Source of the DNA: Desmodesmus armatus
Lineage: Eukaryota > Chlorophyta > Chlorophyceae > Sphaeropleales > Scenedesmaceae
DNA length: 64,000 bases
Direction: 5' to 3'
Assembly (NCBI GenBank): GCA_007449985.2
Contig: VIIQ02000100.1
Location: 248,001-312,000 of the forward strand
Positions 24,095 through 33,648 of the stretch are shown piece after piece (the stretch's first letter is position 1; every line of letters starts with the position of its first letter). The notes beneath the pieces are model-generated. The model ran no database searches, was not told the DNA's origin, and worked only from the letters and a program-made list of their open reading frames with translations. The position numbers and the translations under genes are program-made.

Positions 24095-24688
24095 GCGGGG
24101 TAGCGTGGGGGCACAGCAAGGTACGCAATAACAGACAGACATGGCACTTGGCCACCACTGTAGGCAGCTCACAACTACTATGGTGCTGCTTGTGCTGGCC
24201 GCAGCTGGCTTGTGCTGCTCCTGCAGGGCGTGTTAGCTGAGATGCAAGGTCTGCAGTGTGTAGCTGAGTTCCTAGTGCAGCCCAATTGGGAGGTAGGCTC
24301 CCCCTGGGCATGCAGCTACTGCATCAGAGAGGGAGCAGCGTGCCACACGTACTTGACACCTCCTCGATGGTTTTGGTGATCCTGATCACACTGTCAATGC
24401 CCTGGATGCAGACAACACGTTCGTTTGAATCGTTAAGCAGCATCAAAGGCAGTTTGCGTGGCTTGCAGCTTGGCCTGTTGTTTGAGTGCACAACAGGTGA
24501 CAGGCTGGACAGCTGTGCAAGCAGGAATGAAGAAGTGAGACACTGTGCTCGGCAGTGCTTGTGCGTGACTGTACCTTGAGTACTGTAGAAGACGATAACA
24601 GGGTGACAGAGTCATCAGGGCGCAGGCGACACAGGTCCTCCACACAGCACACGCCAGCTATGCCACCCCCTATCACGACGTGCTTCAT
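17707..24688 (-). CDS. PYROXD1: PYROXD1-like pyridine nucleotide-disulfide oxidoreductase
   Basis: FAD/NAD(P)H flavoprotein. In animals PYROXD1 protects the tRNA ligase RtcB from oxidation. Eleven exons close in phase to 507 residues (human about 500): 24688-24575, 24401-24353, 23879-23794, 23303-23232, 22893-22837, 22371-22298, 21490-21142, 20567-20384, 20031-19935, 19478-19343, 18012-17707. FAD-binding VVIGGGIAG is at residues 4-12, a second Rossmann GNGGIALELV near 142-151, and VFAAGDC near residue 355. HIGDAFFDVDAAEFL, RLWTQARLMG and VLIGETELEETFENLIL match signature blocks of the family. No redox CxxC pair follows the first FAD motif, as in PYROXD1. Exon 7 carries a poly-Gln run from CTG repeats. 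Diverged copies of exon 7, 8 and 10 edges crowd the introns, so which exon 7 donor is used (21142 or a copy near 20849) is open. Confidence 0.9.
18458..19342 (-). repeat. Tandem array of PYROXD1 exon 10 3'-edge copies with CA repeats
   Basis: A unit of about 250-320 bases recurs, recognisable by CCGCAGGCCCT.TCACAGTGCT on the plus strand near 18466, 18779, 19039 and 19258. The units carry copies of the 3' edge of exon 10 plus its GTGAG donor (about 18555-18610, 18849-18955 and 19135-19180). The copies keep the FNFSFE-type coding segment to varying degrees. Units are separated by C runs and CA microsatellites. Confidence 0.85.
18664..18777 (+). repeat. (CA)n and (CGCA)n microsatellite
   Basis: About 78 bases of CA dinucleotides (one CC interruption) pass directly into about eight CGCA/GCAC tetranucleotide units. 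Lies in the last PYROXD1 intron. Confidence 0.95.
20849..21110 (-). repeat. Two further copies of PYROXD1 exon 7 3' edge
   Basis: Segments 20849-20925 and 21047-21110 repeat the last roughly 80 bases of exon 7. The first copy keeps the reading frame KWVDRLPRGQLPANV and RLERHAL and is followed by GTGAGC, a better donor than the GTGGGT at the chosen exon end. The second copy is more degenerate. Confidence 0.85.
21531..21600 (+). repeat. (GGCA)n tetranucleotide repeat beside a splice acceptor
   Basis: Seventy bases of pure GGCA repeats, about 17 units, with imperfect flanks on both sides. On the PYROXD1 sense strand it is (TGCC)n and ends about 40 bases before the exon 7 acceptor at 21491-21493. 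Confidence 0.95.
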
Positions 24689-25119
24689 GATTCAGCGGCT
24701 GGGGTCAGGGGGGGAGGGGGTTAGGAAAGCACCCTGAGCTTTTGGTAAATGATCAGTATAACATTCACTCCTGATTCGACCCTCAAGCAAAATCACAACA
24801 TAACCGTCATTGCTGTCAAAATCAGTCAGAGGGATGTGATGTGCAGTGCATTCCCTGTAGTATACTATTCATACTGTACACCACAACCTCTGACCACCCT
24901 AAGTACACCCCAAGCTTCTGTATATCCTCTCCTGCTCTCTCAACTCCTTGATCCTCTCCAACTCATCCCAACCAACCATGTTTCCAGAGCGGCACATGAG
25001 TTTGGATAGTTGCGGGAGTATCACTACCTTCAGCAAAAAACATTCGTATCAGACGAAACCGCACTATACGCCGTACCCGCATCCGCAGGCTTGAGCAGTA
25101 GCATCTGTGCAACACACCC
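24689..25119. promoter_or_regulatory. Divergent promoter region, PYROXD1 / Gln-rich gene
   Basis: Only 431 bases separate the two divergent start codons. The stretch is visibly AT-richer than its surroundings and free of CAG and G runs, as expected for a shared promoter. A TAGTATACTATT stretch near 24859 is the only TATA-like candidate. Confidence 0.45.
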
Positions 25120-27344
25120 ATGGGATCCAACAGGCAGCTACCTGAGCTGCAGCACAGCAACTCGACTGGCTTAACAGTCAACACAGTCACACAGAAGCAG
25201 TCTGCCGCTCAGTGCAGTCAGCTATGGACACAGCTGCAGGCTTTGATGCAGCAGAGGTGGGTGCACCCGACCGATCACTGCGCTCTCCTGCCAAGCAGCC
25301 TGCTGCTGCGTACTGGGAACCGCCAAATGCTGAACTATATGTGCTACGTTGGCTGCTGGGTGACCCTTTGGCATTGTGCTTGGTCATGCAGGGAGCAGGA
25401 GGTGGTCCAACAAACTACTGCAGTGGCAACCAGGGAACAGGCCGTGCAGCAGCAAGAAGCCAAATATGCCCAGCTGCAGCAGCTTGTCGAGGCGCTGGGA
25501 CAACATGTGCAGCACCTCATTCCACAGGTACGCCACCAGCTCGCCCCTTGGCGCGTCACCCGTCACCTAGTTCTTGCAACTGCCAGGCTAGCCAGAGTTG
25601 CTCTGGTCAGTTGCAAGCCACGATGGCAGTATTCCTGCACAACGGCAACGTGAGCATCATTTGAAGCTCTTAGTCAACGGCACCAGCATTCTTTTGTGCT
25701 GGTGATCGCCCCGTGGGTGGACCTGCGCACCTGCACAACCACCAACATATGGCTGCCCTACATCTTGTCCTGCAGGTCCCCATGCAGCCACCTGCTGCCC
25801 CCCAGCACCACCAACAGCTGCAGCAGCCACACCAGCTCGCAGACCAGCAGTCTGCGGCACTGCAGGTGATCCAGCAGCTGCTGCAGCAGACCGCGGCCTT
25901 GTGCAGCAACACAGTGAACAGCACCTGCCCAAGCCCTGCCAGCACAGACCACCTTGCGCTCACAACTGCAGCAGCTGCAGGACAGATCCTCAGCACAGAC
26001 CGCACCCCAGCACAGCAGCAGCATGCGATGGCTCAGCTGCAGGAGCTTGCAGGAGAGCTGCAGGCTCAGCACGCACACCTACAGCAGCTGCAGGCATCTA
26101 TGGAGGCCGATGTGCGGCAGATGCAGCTGTTTGCAGAGTATATGGCAGCGGACCCCTCGGTTGCTACTGCCTTCCAGACATGGCAGCAGTGGCGGCAGAG
26201 GCAAGGGCATGACCCCATGCAGTCACATGCGCCCCCACCACCACCACCACCACCACAGCAGCAGCGGCAGCATGCAGGCATGAATGGTTGCGCACCGCAT
26301 GAAATTGAGGCGCAGGTGCAATGCTCCATGCAGCCAGCACAGCCAGTACAGTTGCAGCAGCATGGCTGGCAGTCCACCAGTGACACAGCGCGTGGCCAGC
26401 ACGGCCGTGCGCATGCCCAGCACGCAGGTGCACATCAGGTGCAGGACACCTTCATGCAGGAGGATGTCGCTATGCAGGAGGACCCCGCCATGCAGGCACA
26501 GCCCCAGCACAGGGGTGAGGCCGGCGCTGCGGCAGGGCAGGGTTCTGGTGGTGCTGGGGCCACCGTGCGCAGCAGCGGTGACGGGGGCCTGACAGCTGTG
26601 CAGATGGCAGCGTACAGGCTGGCTGGCGGCAGGTCGCGCTCCTGCTCTGCTACCCCACAGCCCTACCAGCAGCAGCAAGGGTGGTCTCAGCAGCAGCAGC
26701 AGCAGCAGCAGCAAGAGGGCGTAGAGCAGCTGCAGCAGCACGAAGGCCGGCAGCAGCAGCAGCAGCAGCAGCAGCGGCAGCAGGGGCCTGCAGCTCTCAG
26801 CTCAGGGGGTGCGGTAACTGGCCGCAAGCGGCCGCAGGAGACCGACGCTGTGGGGGATGTGCAGGACGGTGGCATCAGCAGCAATGCTGACAATCACTGC
26901 CATCCCCACAAAGCTGCTCATGGCAGCAAGCGCCAGCGGCTGCAGAAGACGGCTGGTGACGTGCAGGACGGTGGTGGCAGCAGTACTGTTACCAGCCAGC
27001 AACCTCGCGGGCACACTCCTGGCGGCAAGCGCCAGCGGCTGGCAGCGCAGCAGGGTGGGGATGAAGAACAGCTGGGGATGGATGGGGAGGCTGCTGCAGA
27101 TGCTGCTACAGGAGCTGAAGCTGCAGCTGCAGCTGCAGGCTTGGGCAGGAGTACTGTTGAGACAGGGGTTGAGGCAGGGCACAGTGCTGGGGACAGCCCG
27201 GGGGCTTCACCAAAGGCGCCAGCACCCGCCCCAGCACCACCAGCAGCGACGCCAGCAGCAGCAGCAACAGACCCTAGTGCTGCTGTTGAGGACCAGGGTG
27301 CCATGGGGGCATCATCACAGATGCCGTTGCCACCAGCGCAATGC

Positions 27345-27397
<53 letters not shown>

Positions 27398-30300
27398 GCC
27401 TGGTGGGGACCAGGGCGACCCTGCGGCATCACCACAGGGGCGGCCGCCCCCAGCACACACCTCAGCAGCAGCAGCACCAACACCAGCGGATCCTGGCGCT
27501 GCTGGTCGGGACCAGGACCGCCAAGAGCACACAGCAGCAGCAGCAGCAGCAGGTGGTATGGCCCCGGGTGATGCTGGTGCCAGTCTCGCTGCCAGCACCC
27601 GGCCTTCCTCCCCCGCAGCTGGCGGCACTGCTGCTGCCACAGACAGAGAGGCAGGGCCAGCAGCTGCTGCCAGGCTGTGCCCTGATCTGCACCACCTGGG
27701 CACAGCCCTGCCGGAGGGTTTGGGCACACCCGTAGCTGATGGTGTTGCTGCAGATGCAGATGCTGCTGCGGCTGAGGCTGAGGATATACCTGCTGTAGAC
27801 CCAGAAAAGGTCACAACAGAAGGGGGCCAAGGTGCTGCAGGGGCAGCAGCAGCAGCAGCAGCACAGGTGACAGATGTTGCAGATAAGGCAGGCACACCTT
27901 CAGCTTCAGCTTCAGCTTCAGCAGCAGCGGCACCTGCAGCAGAGGCCGCTGCTGCTACTGTAGGTCACACCACACCAGCAGCCGTCAGTGCGGGCTCAGA
28001 CCCAGCTGTAGGGGCGGGAGCAGACGCAGCAGCGAAGGCAGCAGCAGCAGCAGCAGCGGCTGCTGCTGCTGGTGCGGGACCTCAAGCAGCAGAGCCAGAG
28101 AAAGCCGATGCCCATGCGGGTCCAGACCCAGCAGCAGCACTGCTGGAGTCAGGGCCAGTGTCAGCAAGGGAGCCTGTTGCCATCGCAGGCTCGCATGCAG
28201 CAGCTACACCAGAGCCAGAGGCACCTCCACCTCCACCACTCCCACCGCCTCCGCCACCCCCGTCGTCATCATCAGGGGATCTGGTTGGCGTGGGTGTGTG
28301 CTGCCCAGCAGCGGCTGCGGCAGACCCAGCAGGGCAAGCCGCAGTTGCTGCGGTTCTCACCGCAGCGACGAGAGCAGACAGTGTTGTGGTGCTGCCAGCA
28401 GTGGACACGGCAGCACTTGCGCCGCAGGCACCTGCTGTCGCTGCTGCTGCTGCTGCTGCTGGTTTGCCCACCTCATCACCTGCCATGCCTCCAGGGGCAG
28501 GGCCAGGGGGAGAGTCAGCAGCGGCGGTGGCAGAAGCAGCAGAAGCAGCAGAAGGCCATGCTGTCCAGACAGGGGCAGGGGCAGGAGCTGAGCCTGCAGC
28601 AGCTGCAAATCATCGTGATCAGGCAGAGGCAGCAGCAACAGCAGGCCATGTTGATGGGGCAGAGGCAGGGGCTGGAACAGGGCCAGAGGCAGCAGCAACC
28701 GCAGCAGCAGCGGCAACATGCCCTGCTGATGAGGCGGGAGCAGATGCACCAGTGCAGGCAGAGGCGGCAGGAGCAGAGGCAGCCGGTGGCGGCGCTGCGC
28801 CTAGCACCCACCCTGCTGCTGATGCTGCTGCTGATGCACCTGCTGGCACCGGTGCTGCTGATGACAGTGCTGCATCTGGTGCTGGTGCTGCTGCATTCAA
28901 TGCTGCCAGTGCTGCCGGCACGGCCCCAAAGCCCCACATGTTCAGGCCCACTGTCACCTCCCGCCCAAAGCGCAACATGGTCAACATTGCCGCTTCAGAT
29001 GGCAGTGCAGAGGTGGTGCTGCTGGATGCAGAGGCTGCCGCTGCAGCACGGGGGGACAGGGGACAGCAGCCATCAGCAGAGGCAGCCAAAGCCTTCCGCA
29101 GCCAGCACCACCCACGCTTTGCCGGCCCGCGGCGCGGTGGCAGCAGCGCTGCTGCTGCTGGGGGTGTTGTTGGCGGTGGTGGCGCCGCTGCTGCTGCCGG
29201 TAGTAGTAGTGGCGGTGCGCCTGGTGCTGCTGCTGGTGGTGGTGCTGGTAGTGGGGCTGGTGGGAGCCAGCAGGGTGGTGAAGTGGCGCTCAGCACACTG
29301 CAGCAGCAGCACAGGCTCCTGCAGGATGTGTTCCAGTCCACCCCACCAGGGTCAGCCACTCCACCTCCGCCTCCACCACCCCCACCTCCGCCACCACCTG
29401 CACAGCAGCAGCAGCAGCAGCAGGAAGAGGGTGCCCCACCACCCCCACCTCCGCCACCGCCTGCGCAACAGCAGCAGCAGCATACAGAGGATGCTCCGCC
29501 ACCACCCCCACCTCCGCCACCACCTGGCCAACAGCAGCAGCAGCAGCAGGAGGCAGCGGCGGGGGCGGAGGGGCCAAGTGCAGAGCAAAGGGCTGTCAGC
29601 ATGGACTTGGATGAGGACCTGGACGGCTTGTACGAGCAGGAGCAGCAGCAGCAGCAGCAGGCCCCACAGCCTAATCGTCAGCTCAGCTGGCAGCAGCAGG
29701 GGAGCCTTGTGCTGCAGGGCATATTCCCTCTCACTGCTGGCGTGGGAGGTGATGCTGCTGCAGGTGGGTACGCAGGGACTCTAGAGATCGTGAATGCGAA
29801 TGGCAACGGCCAGGCCTGCCAGCAGCAAGAGCAGGGCAGTAGTGCTGAGGAGGCCAGTCCACAAGGCAAGCAGCTTAGTCGCAAGCGGGAGGAGTACCAG
29901 CGGGAGCGCAAGCAGAAGCAAAAGAAACGAAAAAAGAAGCAGCAGCAGGAGCAACAGGAGCAGGAGGAGCAGCAGGAGCAGCAGCAGCAGGAAGTGGAGC
30001 TTGGCAAGAAGTCCAAAAAAGACAAGAAGAAAAAGAAGCAGAAGCAGGAGGGTGCTGCTGCCGATGGACCAGCCTCTCCCTCAGCTGCTGCTGCTGTTGT
30101 TGGCCCTAACCCGGCGGCTGCCGTTGCAGTAGCAGGGACTGCTAGTGTGGGGCTGAACGGCACGGCTGGCAGCAGTGGCAGCATCGGCCACCTACCTGGC
30201 CCCTACACAGGGCCACCCCGCCGGCAGAGCGGCCGCTTCCTGCAGCCGCCACCACCCCCACCCCCGCACCCGCAGCACAAGCAGCAGCAGGGGAGGTACG

Positions 30301-30596
30301 GCCCGCCCCCACCCTTCTCTCGCCAGCAGCAGCAGCAGCATGCGCCACACCACCCATACCCTCACAACCACCATCAGCAGCAGCAGCGGGGGCCGGGGCT
30401 GCGGCCGCGGGCTGGTGGGATGGGGGGCAGGCATGCACCACACCACCAGCAGCAGCGGGGCGCGGGGCGGCGTGCGGATGAGCAGGATGCCAGCGATCAG
30501 GACCTGGCTCGTATGGTGGCGGAGTTGAAGGCAGCTGCTGGGGGAGGGAGTGCAGCTGCCGGGGCTGACGCACCTGCTGCTGCTGCTGCAAAGTGA
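25120..30596 (+). CDS. Large Gln/Ala/Pro-rich coiled-coil protein of unknown function
   Basis: Three exons (25120-25256, 25392-25527, 25776-30596) close in phase to 1697 residues. The last exon is a single 4.8-kb open frame, striking among genes otherwise cut into 50-350-base exons. The N-terminal roughly 90 residues are heptad-like (TREQAVQQQEAKYAQLQQLV) and a further Gln/Leu coiled coil follows to about residue 250. Next come poly-Gln, long Ala-rich stretches with Glu/Asp/Pro, and three Pro-run/Gln-run units. A short acidic SMDLDEDLDGLYEQ segment, a Lys-rich block (KQKQKKRKKK, KKDKKKKKQKQ), and a Gly/Arg/His/Pro-rich tail follow. One ordered-looking island lies near residues 1085-1120 (FRPTVTSRPKRNMVNIAAS). 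The basic blocks suggest the nucleus; the composition suggests a condensate-forming protein. I recognise no family. ATG at 25120 has a good CACCC context. Confidence 0.7.
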
Positions 30597-31715
30597 GTGT
30601 GCTCCACAGGCTGCAACAAGCTGTGTGGTGCTGCATGTGTTTTGATGCGTCACATCTGATGCTGTCACACAGTGGTGACGTCACACCCTGCGGCTTGCAT
30701 GCTGGCCGAGTTGAAGGCAGCTGCAGCCGGAGGTGGGGTGTCAGTGATGGTGCACTAGTGCGTACTGCTGCTGGTGCGGCTGACGAAGCTCATTGATGGG
30801 TTGGTGGGGTGGTTGTGGGGCTATTTGCATCTTGTTGTGGTATCAGTACGGGTGTTCCTAGCGAATGTGGCGTATACCGTATCATTGTTGGTATCACTGT
30901 GGTGGTGGGCTGGAGTCCGATTGAGGATTTGCTCACCTTGTTTCTCTGTACCAACAGTACCAGTATGTGAGTCTTTCTGGGGTCCCAGGTGGCACTGTTT
31001 GTTGTGCTTGCACACTCTGACGCCACACCGTGTGACATAGTGACACAGACACTATGTGCAATATCGTCAGGCGGCAGTCTTGGGACGGAAGGATAGACAT
31101 GGGTGTTTAGCACCACTGCTGAATGTTACTGTATGCACGCCGGGAGACACAGCAGCTTGTGCAGCAGCATGCCAACTGCCAGGTTGGTACATGGCTGTCC
31201 AAGTGGCCTATGCATGTGTATTGAGCGTGTGACACGTGACCCTGTACAGCCCAAGTTGGGTCAAGCCACATGCTTCTGTTCTGTGCACTGCTGTGTACTG
31301 CTTGCCACCAGCAGCGAGCTGTATTTAGGACCAGTCCGTGTCAAACGTGGGCTTGCAACCGCTGATACCAGCCCCTTTTTTCCCTTGGACCCCAGGCGAC
31401 ACCAGTCGCCTGACTGAAGACGTGTGATGTGCATGGGCAGCTGGCAGTCGCAAGTTTGTGTTCAGGCAAGGAACTGGGTGCACTCCACAGCACTAGCACG
31501 ACATGCCTTTGTCATCAGGGTGCCACCTTACAAAGGGTGGTGTGTGAGAGGGTGTGATCAAGCTGTTGAGAGTCTGGCGTGCTGTTGGTGGACAGGTACT
31601 GTGCCCCAACGGCAGCCTAGAGTGCAGACATGGATGTGTTGTGGTGTGCTGGTTTTGGACAGGACTAGGTGTGTTTGGACTGTTTGAATGGCAGGTTTTG
31701 GCTCACTGGCTGGTC

Positions 31716-31720
31716 TGTAA
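31716..31720 (+). terminator. Candidate TGTAA polyadenylation signal, Gln-rich gene
   Basis: TGTAA about 1.1 kb past the stop at 30596, on the sense strand. Only the motif and a plausible distance support this. Confidence 0.3.
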
Positions 31721-32886
31721 GTATTTGTAGCATCTTGACAGAAGGCCCTCATCATGCAGTACAGAGTAGTTTTCGTGGCGAGGCACTTGCCCACATCCCC
31801 TATCGCATGCTGCACAAATGTGCAAGCAATGGTGTCTTACTATAATTGCTCATGCAAGGGTGTCATGTCAAGGTGAGGACCTGCTGTTGTTTTGGCATGA
31901 GGCCGAGCTGCACTATGCAGCAGTCCAAATGAGACACCCTCTCAGTTTGTAGGAGTAGCAGCAGTGATGGCAAGGCCCCACTTGTGCAAGGGCCAGTGCA
32001 ACTCAGTACAGGCTGCACTGGGCTGGGATATGGTGCTGGATATGAGGGTGGTAGCAGGCAGGCTGTGAAGAGTGGGTGGTTTTGATGGTTCGTGGTTTTT
32101 TTTTTGTTGCGCTGGTTGGGTGAATTCTCTTGTGTTGATGTACCCTGTGTGGCTGGCTGGCCTAGGGTTGCGATATTGCATGGCTTGCTGTGGATGACTG
32201 CGAGCTGCCTCGGCTCCTTCCCATCTTCAGGTACACAAGGCGACTGAGTTTTTAGCGCTGGTTGTGTGAATTCTCTGGTGCATGGTAATGTGCCTGTGTG
32301 GATGAGCCTGTGTGGATGATTGGCACAGGGTTGCATTGTTTTGCATGGATTGCTGTAGATGATGGTGGGCTGCATCAGCTCTCTCTGATCTGTCAGGTAC
32401 TGTAGTCAGTTGTTGGCAGTGTCTGTGTTGTGTGCTTTCAGGGCTGGTGTGATTGCTTCTAGTGTCACCCGGGGTCACCTGTGTCAAACCTGTAAGGGGA
32501 CAGAGAGGATGACGTTTGAGAGTTTGGCAGTTACTGCACCCTGGAAGCCACATGCCACACCAAAGCCCACCCGCTTGTCGCTGTTTCAAAGGCCTGACAC
32601 TCAACAGCAGGGTGCACAGTGGCTTGCAAACTGTCAACAACACCCCACTGTAGCTGCAGCGGCACGAGATTACTGGAGAAAGGTTGGCGCAAGAGAAAAC
32701 GGCGATGGTGACGGCACATCAGCAGCTCATTGAATGCCAGAGCAGAAGTACAGTTGTAGGTGGAGGTCCAAGGTTTCCACTCCATCATACTGCAGCAGCG
32801 GTGGAGCACACATGAACAGTGTTGCAACAGGGTGCTCTATCAGTGGGGAAATCCGGCGCAGCTGTCACCCCCTTCGTCCTGCTTGT

Positions 32887-32899
32887 TTCGCGAGGCTTC
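32887..32899 (+). promoter_or_regulatory. Heat-shock-element-like site upstream of STI1
   Basis: TTCGCGAGGCTTC has three alternating units at exact 5-base spacing (TTC, GAG, TTC); only the middle unit departs from GAA by one base. It lies 189 bases upstream of the STI1 start. STI1/HOP genes are heat-inducible in many eukaryotes, which makes the site plausible. Confidence 0.45.
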
Positions 32900-33087
32900 T
32901 GATCAAATGACAGACATCTTACCTTGCACTTCTCGATGCAGCTTCAGGCTTTGTAGTGATGGTGAGAGCTGTACTTTGTGCTTGCGCAACGTGGTGTTAC
33001 GCAAACACCCATCTCTCACTAGCACAGTAGATCAGACGCGGCAGTCAGAACAGAGACAAGAGACGTCACAGCAGACACCAATCCGAG

Positions 33088-33616
33088 ATGGCTGATGCCC
33101 TCAAGGTATATCTAAACCATGCCGCGAGCTACAACAGAGCACTGCTTCCGGAGCACAGCTGGGCACTCTTGGCAGTAGCAGCATCTGGAAGCCCCTACCC
33201 CTTCTGACATATGCAGCTGACTTATGCGCTGTAGGCAAAGGGCAATGCCGCCTTCTCGGCTGGAAACTACGAGGAGGCGATCAAGTTCTTTAGTGAAGCC
33301 ATTGAGCTGGATCCACTGAACCATGTCCTGTTCAGCAACAGGAGTGCAGCAGAGGTGCGCAAGCCTCATCACCACCACCAACCACCAGCCTGCCTGCCTG
33401 CATCTTGCTGACAGCCTTCCGCCTCCCGGGTTGTTCAGTGCTTCATATAGTGTTTTGCGGGTCACTTGTCAACGGCTCACATGCTGTTCTGCTGTGGTGT
33501 GTCATGTGTGCTGTGTACGACAGGCGAGCCTGCAGAGGTACAGCAAAGCCCTCAAGGATGCACGCAAGGTATGGTGACAGGGCAGCAGCGGCAGCAGCGG
33601 CAGCAGCGGCAGCAGT

Positions 33617-33648
<32 letters not shown>

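Larger units (their letters stand above)
30597..33087. other. 3' flank of the Gln-rich gene and STI1 promoter region
   Basis: No gene recognised. A copy of the Gln-rich gene's coding end lies at about 30703-30740, just beyond its stop. A TGTAA at 31716-31720 could end that transcript. Around 32110-32400 a unit of about 140 bases (GAATTCTCT..GTG and CAGGGTTGC-type blocks) occurs twice in diverged form. The last 200 bases hold a heat-shock-element-like site. Confidence 0.5.

Noticed and set aside
28072..29784. 570-codon plus-strand open frame inside the Gln-rich gene
   Set aside because: It is the same CAG/GCA/CTG repeat DNA read one frame over; it lacks the upstream exons whose phase fits the main frame. 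Kept only as a remark.
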